Under the pieces are notes generated by a model that worked only from the letters and a program-made list of their open reading frames with translations, was not told the DNA's origin and ran no database searches. Made by a program: the position numbers and the translations under genes. From positions 1 to 58,447 of the forward strand of contig JAJYPP010000015.1 of NCBI GenBank assembly GCA_021795235.1: a stretch of 58,447 nucleotides of DNA. The letters run 5' to 3'. This stretch comes from a bacterium. GTDB taxonomy: Bacteria; Chloroflexota; Dormibacteria; Aeolococcales; Bog-877. Shown here piece after piece: positions 1 through 7,705 of this stretch (position 1 is its first letter; every line of letters begins with the position of its first letter).

Positions 1-2
1 CC

Positions 3-113
3 AACGGCGACTTCGAGGAGTATTGGCGCTTCCATCTCCTCCGCGAGAAGCGCCGGATCCACCAGTCACGCTACCGCCGCAACTCAATTCCGGGGGAGAG
101 TGACGTCCCTTGA
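3..113 (+). pseudogene. C-terminal end of a transposase-like ORF (partial, left edge)
   Basis: An open frame enters from the left edge and stops at TGA 111-113. The residues (NGDFEEYWRFHLLREKRR, then an H-x-SRY-like end) resemble the tail of ISKra4-type transposases as I remember them; this is a recollection of the family pattern, not an alignment. The end overlaps the start of the next transposase fragment in another frame, which suggests that one element landed in or beside another. Family assignment is weak; that it is the end of a real protein is likelier. Confidence 0.4.
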
Positions 114-333
114 AAAGAGCCGCACCCTAGAAAATAAGCTGCATTGGGTCCGGGACGTGGTCTACGACGAAGATCGCTCGCAAATTCGCACCGGTAGAGG
201 AGCGCAGGCAATGGCCGGCTTGCGCAACTTCAGCATCAGCTGTCTGCGCCTCGCCGGGTGGGAGAACATCGCAAGGGCGTTGCGTTTCTTCGCCTCCGAC
301 TGGCGCTACCCCCTAACCCTGCTGGGAATCTGA
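100..333 (+). pseudogene. ISAs1-family transposase, C-terminal fragment
   Basis: This 77-residue fragment contains the characteristic C-terminal block of ISAs1 (DDE) transposases: ENKLHWVRDVVYDEDRSQIR, then a run like RNFSISCLRLAGWENIARAL and a short tail ending LTLLGI. A full ISAs1 transposase is about 370-440 residues, so the catalytic N-terminal two thirds are missing. The GTG at 100 is only the first start in frame, not a real one. It lies directly after another transposase tail and before an AbiEii-like fragment, so the left 1 kb looks like a scrap heap of mobile DNA. Confidence 0.7.
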
Positions 334-508
334 GCGCCCCTTCCCCCGTTTGGGCGGCCCCGACGAGGGCCGTTGGCGAAGCATGCCCTGAGATGGGACC
401 AATCTGGTCCTCTACCGCCTTGCCAGCCTCCCCCTGCCCCCAGCCCGGCCCAGATCTGCCTCACGACTCACCTCCTCCCGCCCCAGAAGCTACGCTCGGC
501 ATCGGACT

Positions 509-961
509 TTGACGTGGACCTGCCACGGACCAATAGGGGATGGACAAGTAGCCATCGAAGTCAGCTACCGCGAGGAGGTCCTCTTGGAACCCACTCTGCT
601 ACCGATTGGCCTGCCCTTCTTCGACGCTTTCGAGGTCCCGACTATGGCACCACCCGAGATGATGGCTGAGGAACTACGTACCCTGGCCCAGCGACGACGA
701 CCGACGGATCTGCTTGATGCCGGGATGCTGCTATCCGGCCTGGCTGGCGTGATCGAAGATCCGGTAGTCGCGGGTCTGGTCCCGTACAAGTTCGCTTCCG
801 GTCTGGTCCGCCCAGGGGACCACGTTCAGAGAATCCGGACCAACATCAAGGCCATGGCCAACACCTATGAGGCCGTGGTCGAAACGGTCTCCCCCGGCAC
901 CCCGCCTTATGAAGAGATGGCGTCACTGGTTCTCCGTCACCTGCCCTCTTTCTTCCAATAG
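509..961 (+). pseudogene. AbiEii/AbiGii-type nucleotidyltransferase toxin, C-terminal fragment
   Basis: The 150 residues match the C-terminal half of AbiEii/AbiGii (DUF1814, MNT-like) toxins: a strand with IEVSYREEVLLEP, then FFDAFEVPTMAPPEMMAEEL and RTLAQRRRPTDLLDAGMLL, the usual 'maEKlrAl..R.k.rDlyDl' region. Family members are about 250-320 residues. The N-terminal nucleotidyltransferase motif with its catalytic Asp pair is absent and positions 334-508 are not coding in this frame. There is no AbiEi-type antitoxin next to it. The TTG at 509 is the first in-frame start but similarity begins at once, so this is best read as a remnant. Confidence 0.6.
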
Positions 962-1128
962 CGGGCCGGCGCCGAGCGAAGGAGCGACCAACTGCGCCGC
1001 GCCCAACAACAGACGGGCTGGTTCGCCAACCGGGCACCCGGGGACGCGGCAAACGTAGACCAGCTGGCGCGGCTCACGCGGGTCGGGGAACGCCCACCGA
1101 ACCCGAGACTGTCCAGGTGGAACGCCAT
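937..1128 (-). pseudogene. VapC-like PIN toxin remnant (frameshifted)
   Basis: An ATG overlaps the stop of the Phd-type antitoxin (TGATG), the usual toxin position. The first residues MAFHLDS fit the start of VapC PIN domains, with the first catalytic Asp at position 6. The frame then turns into non-homologous sequence. The neighbouring frame continues with VRWAFPDPRE, which is the next stretch expected in a VapC ('DSSALVRWAFPDPRE'-like). I infer one or more indels near codon 8. Nothing convincing remains of the later acidic motifs. Confidence 0.4.
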
Positions 1129-1391
1129 CAGTACCGCTCTTCCTCCCTCATCTGGGCGAGCACCACGGCCGCGGAGACGGCCCGGGCCGGCCCCTGCGGA
1201 GGGATCCCGAGCTCGGCCAGCGAGCGCTTGGCCGGGCGCGCGCGTCCCGCTCCGATCAGGCCGCCCAAACATCCTGTGGGCACAGGGACCATCTGGGCAA
1301 CCGGTCTGCCCCGGTCGGTGATCGTCACCACCTCCCCGAGCGAGAGCTCAGCGATGACCGCGGAAGCGTTCCGCTTCAGAGCGCTCAACAC
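1128..1391 (-). CDS. Phd/YefM-type antitoxin
   Basis: Reading from GTG 1391 gives 87 residues with the standard Phd/YefM N-terminal fold: SALKRNASAVIAELSLGE, VVTITDRGRPVAQMVPV. This domain dimerises, binds the operon operator and neutralises the toxin through a C-terminal tail (here the Ala/Arg-rich stretch ending MREEERY). An ATG at 1405 gives MKTVGC and then a stop. MKTVG is what such antitoxins usually begin with, so a 1-nt shift has probably separated the original start from the body; GTG 1391 may rescue translation. The downstream toxin is broken, so this may be an orphan antitoxin. Confidence 0.6.
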   Translation of the reverse strand: MLSALKRNASAVIAELSLGEVVTITDRGRPVAQMVPVPTGCLGGLIGAGRARPAKRSLAELGIPPQGPARAVSAAVVLAQMREEERY

Positions 1392-1644
1392 CCCACGGTC
1401 TTCATGTTCCGCAAGGTAGCACCCTGGTTCGGCGTTGGCGTTCCGGTCCGGGTGCCTCCCAGGGCTGCTGCGAGGGGAGTCAAGGACCCGTCCGGCTGAT
1501 ATCGGGCTGCCTCGCGCCACCGGCCCGCCGATCGAAAGCGTAGGTCCCCAGGCATGGCGCCTTCTCGGCTTGCGAATGCCGATGGGCTGCTCAGAGTCCG
1601 GAGTGTTCCAGCGGGCGGCTCCCTTCGGGAACGACTGCTCGCGA

Positions 1645-2892
1645 TCACCGGCGCGATCTGGGGCCGCAGCACTTCTTGAACTTCTTGCCGCTCCCGCACG
1701 GACAGGGGGCGTTTCGTGCGACCTGGGCCTCCGCCCAGTTGGGCCCATCTGCAGCTACTGCAACCTTGACCTCGGAGAGCGGGTCGAGCGAGATCCCCTC
1801 GCCCCCGAACTCCACCGTCGGGCGCCGGCTCCCCCCCGGAACCTCATCGGTCCTAGAGCTCATCGCCGCGCTGTGGTGGACGGCGCCCGGGAGCGGCTTG
1901 TGCTTCCGCCCGGGGGCGTGACGCCGGAGCTCCTTGGCCTGACGGCGGAACGTCTGGGCCTCGCGGGGACGTCCCGTCTCCTCGCACAGGATCTGCAACC
2001 ACTGCGCGATGCCCTGCCGGTCCCGGACGCCCGGCGTCGTGTAGCCCCGCCGCAGAAGCTGCTCGGCTCTGGCCGGGTCCCTCGGCCTGTCCCCTCCCTC
2101 ACGGGAGCGATGGCAGGCGGCCCAGGCGATCCAGCCGCAGCCCCAGCTCGGATCCAAGGCCAGCCATTGTTCGAAGAGCTCCTCCGCCCTAACGACCTCT
2201 CCCACTTCGAAGTAGGACTCGGCCAGCGCCTGGCGGCGGTTCTCGGTCATCAGCTGATCCTCGTCGGGGAACCGCCGAAGCGCTTCCTCGCAGACCTCGA
2301 TTCGCGCCAGCATGAACTCGCGATTGTCCAGCCCGGCGTTCCAGAGGACCTCCTCGAGGTCCTGGCTCCAGTTGTAGAGCGACTGTGTGAGCGAGAAGCC
2401 CTCGTCGAACTCGTCGATGGAGGATATCCCCGCGGCGTCGCAGAGGCGCAGGGCATCCGACCAGGCGCTCAACCAGGTGCGAGCGCAGGCGGCTTGGTCG
2501 TGGTCCATCTCCCGATAGCCGGCCTGGACCTTGTCGTCCAGCAGCTCCAAGCACAGCTTGTCCGGCCACCACCTCTCCCAGAGGGCAACCAGGCAGATCC
2601 AGATCCAGTCCCCCTGCAGCCGTTCCCTGCCGCTCCGGAATCCGCAGCTGTCTATGAGCGGACCCGCCACCTCTTGCGCCGAGAGCGCGCTCTGACAGAG
2701 TCGTTCCAGCCTTGCCCGATCCAGGTGGAGCCCGAAGCTGGACAGCTTCGCGACCAGCTCGTCATCGCTGAGCTGAGCGGCATCGGAGCGCAGCGGCCGA
2801 TCGTTGTCCGCGACGCGGCGGGCGATCTTGCTGTCGGAGAGCCGCTCCTCATCGCAGATGCGGTCGAGCGTGACCCAGGATGGCTTCTTCAG
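1645..2892 (-). CDS. SEC-C motif protein with TPR-like helical region
   Basis: The C-terminus has the SEC-C zinc motif APCPCGSGKKFKKCCG, the metal-binding tail also found at the end of SecA. Before it lie about 300 residues of Trp-, Leu- and Glu-rich helices with TPR-like repeats (RAEELFEQWLALDPSWG). The first standard start in frame is GTG 2670, but clear protein-like sequence continues upstream (CDEERLSDSKIARRV and LSDDELVAKLSSFGL) until a stop just before 2925. In that stretch the only start-like codon is CTG 2892, preceded by GGAGGG at 9 nt. I therefore extend to CTG, giving 415 residues; a frameshift that removed the true start is the alternative. Function unknown. Confidence 0.65.
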   Translation of the reverse strand: MKKPSWVTLDRICDEERLSDSKIARRVADNDRPLRSDAAQLSDDELVAKLSSFGLHLDRARLERLCQSALSAQEVAGPLIDSCGFRSGRERLQGDWIWICLVALWERWWPDKLCLELLDDKVQAGYREMDHDQAACARTWLSAWSDALRLCDAAGISSIDEFDEGFSLTQSLYNWSQDLEEVLWNAGLDNREFMLARIEVCEEALRRFPDEDQLMTENRRQALAESYFEVGEVVRAEELFEQWLALDPSWGCGWIAWAACHRSREGGDRPRDPARAEQLLRRGYTTPGVRDRQGIAQWLQILCEETGRPREAQTFRRQAKELRRHAPGRKHKPLPGAVHHSAAMSSRTDEVPGGSRRPTVEFGGEGISLDPLSEVKVAVAADGPNWAEAQVARNAPCPCGSGKKFKKCCGPRSRR

Positions 2893-2977
2893 GTTTCCCG
2901 GCCCTCCGCGAAGCGAGGGAGAGACCCAGGATCAGCCCGACCGGAGCCGGATGCCCAAGCCGCGCCGCGGTCTGGGC

Positions 2978-3547
2978 TCACGTTGAAGCGGTCGGCGAAG
3001 GCGGTTGAAGCCACGGCATCAAGCCCCGGCGACGCACCTCCGCCTGAAGTGCAGGCGGCAAGGCGCGCGCGTCCACGAGTAGCCCGTCAACCTCGATCAG
3101 CCACGCATAGGGGTGGCGCTGGAGCATGTCGCGCCGGCACAACTCCATCGCGTAGGGTTCTAGCCGGAGGAGTCGGCGGATCAGGCTGGCCTTGTTGACC
3201 ATGGTGGACTTGACCACCCCGGTGGCGTCAGCGAGGTCGTCACTGCGAAGGTGCGGATCCTGGTCTGGGGCGAAGAGGAAGTTGATGCTCCCAACGGTGT
3301 ATAGGACAGCCCCCGCCCACACCCGAAGGTCTCCTCGCAGCAAGGGGGAGGGGCGCTTGCGGGCCAGCTGCCCCAGCAACCGCCCGCACAGCTCGGCATA
3401 CTCGCCATCGAGGTGGTCGGCGCACACCTGATCGATCAGGGCCGCGATCGCGGTCACTTGCGTGCGAACTGCCGTGGGCACTCGCGATAAGGTGAGCCCG
3501 GTCCCCCACCCGGGCGGCTGATCGGTCGTTCCTCTCATCAGCCCCAT
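2978..3547 (-). CDS. DUF6398 domain protein
   Basis: The 189 residues contain the DUF6398 core: FCDEHLD-like 'VCADHLDGEYAELC', then RKRPSPLLRGDLRVWAGAV, INFLFAPDQDPHL, and a small helix-turn-helix-like part (LADATGVVKSTMVNKASLIR). The family is found in diverse bacteria, often beside SEC-C proteins as here; its role is not known. The HTH-like segment suggests DNA or RNA binding. It is transcribed toward the SEC-C gene, 85 nt upstream of the proposed CTG start, so the two probably form one transcription unit in this accessory region. Confidence 0.75.
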   Translation of the reverse strand: MGLMRGTTDQPPGWGTGLTLSRVPTAVRTQVTAIAALIDQVCADHLDGEYAELCGRLLGQLARKRPSPLLRGDLRVWAGAVLYTVGSINFLFAPDQDPHLRSDDLADATGVVKSTMVNKASLIRRLLRLEPYAMELCRRDMLQRHPYAWLIEVDGLLVDARALPPALQAEVRRRGLMPWLQPPSPTAST

Positions 3548-3640
3548 CTATTGGCATCGCCATGCCACCCTGCGACCGCGGACTGATGCCAGGGGCCGGC
3601 TCCCGATCTGAGCCACGAGACGGCGGGAAGGAAAAGCTCC

Positions 3641-4828
3641 TCAGGCGACAACCGGCGTCTGCCTCAGCGCCGCGACCTCGCGGGCCACGATCACCGCCGC
3701 CCGCTCCACCTCGTCTGGGGTGGTGCCGCGCCCCATGGTCAGGCGGAGATGGCCCGCGGCCAGCTCCGGGTCCAGGCCCATCGCCAGCAGCACGTGCGAG
3801 GGGGCCAGTGAGCCGCTGGCGCAGGCGGAGCCGGCGGACGCGCACACCCCGGCCCGGTCCAGGCGCAACAGCAGGAGCTCCCCCTCCACATGCGGAAAGG
3901 CCATGGTGCAGAAGGTGGCCAGGCGGAGCGGGGGCCGGGCCCCGGTGGGGCGGGCGTCGGGGACCAGCGCCAGAATCTTCTCCGTGAGCGCGGTGGACAG
4001 TTCCCGAAGGCGGCCCATCTCGGCCTCGCGCTCTCGCTCGGCCAGCTCGGCCGCAACCCCCAACCCGACTATTCCCGGGACGTTCTCGGTGCCGGAGCGG
4101 CGGGTCCGCTCCTGGCCGCCACCCGTCACCTGGGCCTCCAGCGAGACCCCGTGGCGGGCGAAGAGGGCGCCGACACCCTTGGGACCGTAGGCCTTGTGGG
4201 CGGAGACGGTGAGCAGGTCCACCCCGAGCTCCTCGACCTTCAGGCTGAGCTTGCCCAACGCCTGGGTGGCGTCGGTGTGGAAGAGGGCTGCGGAGTTGCC
4301 ACGCACAACCTCCACCAGCTCCCGGATCGGCTGAATGGTCCCCACCTCGTTGTTGGCCAGCATCACCGACACCAAGAAGGTGTCCTCCCGCAGGGCGTCC
4401 CGCAGGTCAATGGGGTCCACCAGGCCCCGGGCGTCGACCGGCAGCTCGCTGACCTCGAAACCCTGGGCCTGAAGCGCCCGGACGGTCTCGAGCACCGCCT
4501 CGTGCTCGACCGCGGAGACGATCAGGTGCCCCTTGCCAGGGCGGGTGGCGGCCACCCCCCGCAACGCGAGGTTGTCGGCCTCGCTGCCCCCACCGGTGAA
4601 GATGACCTCCCTGGCCCGGCAGCCGAGCACCGCGGCCAGCCGGTCGCGGGCCTCGTCCACCAGCGAGCGGGCTGCCCTCCCCGCCTGGTGAGCGCTGGAG
4701 GGATTGCCGAAGACCGATCCCAGAGGGGCCTCCATCGCCTCTCGCACCTCGGCCCGTACCGGGGTGGTGGCCGCGTGATCCAGATAGATCACACGGGGGC
4801 CGGGTCCGCCCTCAGGGCTCTCGCTCAC
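3641..4828 (-). CDS. cysteine desulfurase (NifS/IscS family)
   Basis: This PLP enzyme takes sulfur from cysteine as an enzyme persulfide for Fe-S cluster assembly and tRNA thiolation. The 395-residue length is typical. Visible motifs are YLDHAATTPV at the start, the PLP lysine in SAHKAYGPKG, the HTDATQALG strand, and the active-site Cys loop GSACASGSLAPSHVL. The loop and overall length fit group I NifS/IscS rather than SufS. There is no adjacent iscU or mnmA. Its 5' end overlaps by 17 nt the end of a small CxxC protein, which suggests cotranslation and possibly a sulfur-transfer or metal-related partner. Confidence 0.93.
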   Translation of the reverse strand: MSESPEGGPGPRVIYLDHAATTPVRAEVREAMEAPLGSVFGNPSSAHQAGRAARSLVDEARDRLAAVLGCRAREVIFTGGGSEADNLALRGVAATRPGKGHLIVSAVEHEAVLETVRALQAQGFEVSELPVDARGLVDPIDLRDALREDTFLVSVMLANNEVGTIQPIRELVEVVRGNSAALFHTDATQALGKLSLKVEELGVDLLTVSAHKAYGPKGVGALFARHGVSLEAQVTGGGQERTRRSGTENVPGIVGLGVAAELAEREREAEMGRLRELSTALTEKILALVPDARPTGARPPLRLATFCTMAFPHVEGELLLLRLDRAGVCASAGSACASGSLAPSHVLLAMGLDPELAAGHLRLTMGRGTTPDEVERAAVIVAREVAALRQTPVVA

Positions 4829-5141
4829 CGGGTGGCTCCAGTAGAGCCGTGAGCGGCCCGTGGTAGCCCACCAGCGCCCGGTGGACCTCCAGCAGGTCGT
4901 CGGCAGATATCGGCGGCAGTTCGCCGGTGTCGCTCGCCGTGACCGCCGAGTCGGCCCCCTCGCCGCCCTGCACCTCCAGCGCCACCACGAAGGCCATGGT
5001 GCACTTCCGGCAGGTCACCTCGATGGTGTACTGCGACCCCCGGTGGGTGAGCTGACGCATCCGGCAGTCGGCCAGGGGGCGTCGGCAGACCGGGCAGCGA
5101 TAGTCGCCCGCGTGTTGGCGAAGCAGTGTCAGTATGTCCAT
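4812..5141 (-). CDS. small zinc-ribbon-like protein
   Basis: About 109 residues from MDILTLLRQ. It has two CxxC knuckles, CPVCRRPLADC and then CRKC about 30 residues later, so a four-Cys zinc ribbon. The C-terminal half is acidic and ends with a short helix (ADDLLEVHRALVGYHGPL). I chose ATG 5141 rather than the upstream ATG 5207 because the intervening 22 residues are low-complexity Pro/Ser/Thr. It is upstream of and overlaps the cysteine desulfurase gene. No family name is recognised; a regulatory or adaptor role with the desulfurase is inference from position only. Confidence 0.65.
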   Translation of the reverse strand: MDILTLLRQHAGDYRCPVCRRPLADCRMRQLTHRGSQYTIEVTCRKCTMAFVVALEVQGGEGADSAVTASDTGELPPISADDLLEVHRALVGYHGPLTALLEPPGEREP

Positions 5142-5736
5142 TCCAGTACCTGTCGTAAGTATAGGTCCGGGGGAAGGCGACGCCGGAGTGGCAACTGCGG
5201 CCACCACACCCTACTGTGTGGAGGTCACTGCGACGGAGCGCCCGTGGCAAGGCGGGGGTGCTCTGCTCCGACCGCGAGCGCTTGATTCGGCGGAGGGGCG
5301 GCGCGATCAGTGGGGACCAGTACGGGGGCGTCGAGTACGCCTACCTGGATCTAATCCGGGACAAGATCTACCGGCGTCCGCCGGCTCCTATCACCCCGTA
5401 TGGCCTGCACGTGATCTGCGGCGACACCACCGCCTCGAATTGCGTCACGCACCAGCCGTGGTGGCGAACCTTCCCGGGAAAGTAGACCAGCCACAAGAGA
5501 GCCAGGGCCCTGTCGCCCTCGCCGGACTCGGCCGGATGTTGAGGTCTCCCACAACGGGCGGTGGCAGGCACCCTGTCTCTACATCCCAGAGCGAACATCT
5601 GCGCCAGGTCAAGCGCCAATTTGGTTACGGAGTGGGACTTGACGCTTGTTAGATCCCCGCAGTCTACCGTCGCCACGACTGGAGTAGATCCCGGCCCATC
5701 CAGTAAGGGAATTGCGGGTATTACTATCGCACTTGC
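5142..5736. other. 595-nt stretch without a convincing gene
   Basis: Short frames exist on both strands (5216-5485 plus, 5368-5676 minus) but none has a recognised domain, ribosome site or consistent codon pattern. The DNA is less GC-rich than its surroundings and lies between two well-kept minus-strand operons, so it may be a decayed insertion. The part next to 5142 must hold the promoter of the zinc-ribbon/desulfurase pair; I could not single out a promoter. Confidence 0.5.
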
Positions 5737-6786
5737 TCACCCGATCCGGCCCAGCACCTCGGTGGTGAACTCCTCGGTTCTGGCCATCCCGCTCAGATCG
5801 GCGGTCCTGGTCCCGCTGGCGCACACCTGCATGGTCGCCTCCCGCACCAGCCGGCCGTCGGCTCGGAGGCTCTCCTCAGGGGCCTGCTCGAGCAGCGCCG
5901 CCACCGCCAGGATCATCGACATGGGGTTGGCGATGTGGCGTCCCTCCAGGGCGGGCGCGGTGCCGTGGGGGGCCTCCGCCATCACCACGCTCTGGCGGCC
6001 GTCGTCGTCGAACCCGATCATGAGTGACTCGCTCCCGGCCAGGGTCCCGTACAGGGCCAGCACCATGTCGGAGAGCAGGTCACCGTCGCGGTTCAGGGCA
6101 GGGATGACCAGGGCGTCGTCCCGGGTGAGCACCAAGGCGAAGGTGGCGTCGATGAGCTGGGGCTCGTAGCCGACCTCGGGGTGCTGCTTGGCGGCTTTGT
6201 CCATCTCCTCCTTCAGCATCCCCTCGTAGACCGGGGAGACGGTGTACTTGGGCCCTCCGAAGACCCGGGCTCCGGTCCTCTCCGCATAGCTGAAGGCGTA
6301 CTCGGACACCCGCCGGCAGCGCTCCCTGGTCACCTTGGTGGTGCGGTAAGCCACCTCGTCCTGGCCATCCCCCTCTCGCCACTCCTCGGCGCCGTAGGCG
6401 TCGTCGACCGCCATCCGGACCACGGTGATGGGGGCGTGGACCCCGGCCAGGGGCGCCACCCCGGGGATCCGCCGGCCCGTGCGCACGATGACATCGCCGC
6501 CGACCTCCTGTCGCAGGATCGCGTTGGGGCTGCCGACGTCACCGGCTCGCTCGGGGGTGACCGTGGCGGCCTTCAGCCCCAGCCCACTGCGCCGCATGAG
6601 CCGGGCCGCCTCATGGACCACCTCGTTGTGGGAGTCACGCCGGGCCCCAAGGCTCAGGTCGACATGCTCCAGATGGACCTGACCCCGGATCCTCGGCGAG
6701 TCCAGGACGCGCAGGGCCTCCTGGAGCAACTCCTCCCCGGTCTGGTCTCCGTGGAGGACCGTGATGGAGGAGGGGGACCCAGCCAT
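5737..6786 (-). CDS. isocitrate/isopropylmalate dehydrogenase family protein
   Basis: Member of the beta-decarboxylating NAD(P)-dependent dehydrogenase family, 349 residues. Signs are the N-terminal LHGDQTGEELLQEALRVL (family GDGxGxE), the Arg-containing substrate region (PNAILRQEVGGDVIVRTGR), GPKYTVSPVYEGMLKEEMDK with the conserved Lys, DLLSDMVLALYGTLAGS with the metal-binding Asp pair, and the cofactor loop APHGTAPALEGRHIANPMSM. The substrate cannot be fixed. Its TAA stop-free start overlaps the stop of the PIG-L gene upstream (TAATG), so the two are translationally coupled. Confidence 0.85.
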   Translation of the reverse strand: MAGSPSSITVLHGDQTGEELLQEALRVLDSPRIRGQVHLEHVDLSLGARRDSHNEVVHEAARLMRRSGLGLKAATVTPERAGDVGSPNAILRQEVGGDVIVRTGRRIPGVAPLAGVHAPITVVRMAVDDAYGAEEWREGDGQDEVAYRTTKVTRERCRRVSEYAFSYAERTGARVFGGPKYTVSPVYEGMLKEEMDKAAKQHPEVGYEPQLIDATFALVLTRDDALVIPALNRDGDLLSDMVLALYGTLAGSESLMIGFDDDGRQSVVMAEAPHGTAPALEGRHIANPMSMILAVAALLEQAPEESLRADGRLVREATMQVCASGTRTADLSGMARTEEFTTEVLGRIG

Positions 6787-7493
6787 TACCAGGAGGAGAC
6801 CCGGCGGAACGACTCCGCGTACTGGAAGCCGTGGGCGCGGCCCGCCTCCGCCAGCCGCTCGGTCACCCGGGCGGCGGGGTCCTGGCGGTGCTGGCTGCGG
6901 TGGCAGCGCAGCGCCTCCAGCTTGCGCTCCAGGGTTGTGGTGACGTCCACGAAGTGATCCGGGTCCGGGGTGCCGGTGATCAGGACCTCGCGCACCACGT
7001 GGGGCTCCAGCCCCTCGCTGAGCAACTCCGGGAAGGCATAGGGGTTGCGGGCGAAGGGGTAGACGGCCTCGATGGCGGCCTGGCCGGCGGCCAGATGGTC
7101 GGGATGGTTGCCCCCCAGGTTGCCGTAGTGCCGGACTGCGTTCTGGCAGATCACCACGTACGGCTTCGCCCGCCGGATCTCCCGGGTCAGGTCGCGGCGC
7201 AGCCCCAAGTCGGGCACGAGGCTCCCGTCGGGATGGCCCAGGAAGGTGACCTCGGTTACCCCCAGCACGTCCGCCGCCTGCCGTTGCTCCCGCTCCCTGA
7301 TCGCCTTCAGGTCCGACGGGAGGACCGTGGGATCCGCCGACCCCTGGGCGCCGTCGGTGCAGATCACGTAGTCGACCCGGATCCCTCGCTCGGTCCAGAT
7401 CGCCACGGTGCCGGCGCTGCCGAACTCGGCGTCGTCGGGGTGGGCGACGATCACCAGGGCGCGCTCGAAGTTGTCGAAATCCAGATCGCTCAT
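6786..7493 (-). CDS. PIG-L family deacetylase (LmbE-like)
   Basis: Zn-dependent N-deacetylase fold, 235 residues. The metal motif AHPDDAEFG is near residues 17-25 and the second part GNHPDHLAAG is near 127-136, where the His completes the site. Relatives remove acetyl groups from GlcNAc-linked substrates: MshB in mycothiol, BshB in bacillithiol, and many antibiotic or sugar substrates. The closest recognisable type is the generic PIG-L protein with the QHRQDPAARVTE-like C-terminal region. It is the first gene of a two-gene operon with the dehydrogenase. An MshA-like glycosyltransferase lies at 41879-43144, but nothing in the sequence ties the two together. Confidence 0.88.
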   Translation of the reverse strand: MSDLDFDNFERALVIVAHPDDAEFGSAGTVAIWTERGIRVDYVICTDGAQGSADPTVLPSDLKAIREREQRQAADVLGVTEVTFLGHPDGSLVPDLGLRRDLTREIRRAKPYVVICQNAVRHYGNLGGNHPDHLAAGQAAIEAVYPFARNPYAFPELLSEGLEPHVVREVLITGTPDPDHFVDVTTTLERKLEALRCHRSQHRQDPAARVTERLAEAGRAHGFQYAESFRRVSSW

Positions 7494-7705
7494 CTTCGCA
7501 GTTCAGGATACGGGGTCAGGATGGCGGGGTCCCCGTCCGGGCGGGCCGGTGCAGCCATCGACAGGGACGGTGCTGGCTTGCGCCGACCGACATGGTGGGT
7601 GCGCTCCCGCCCGGCGCCGCCCGGATTGCCGATCGCACGCCCTTTTCGGTTTCCCGGCCGTGACAGCCATGTTGTGCACCTTGACCTTGAGCTACACTAC
7701 CGCTG

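Noticed and set aside
1435-3198. 587-residue open frame on the plus strand
   Set aside because: Runs antisense to the SEC-C and DUF6398 genes. Arg/Pro/Gly-rich shadow without a domain, as expected in GC-rich DNA.
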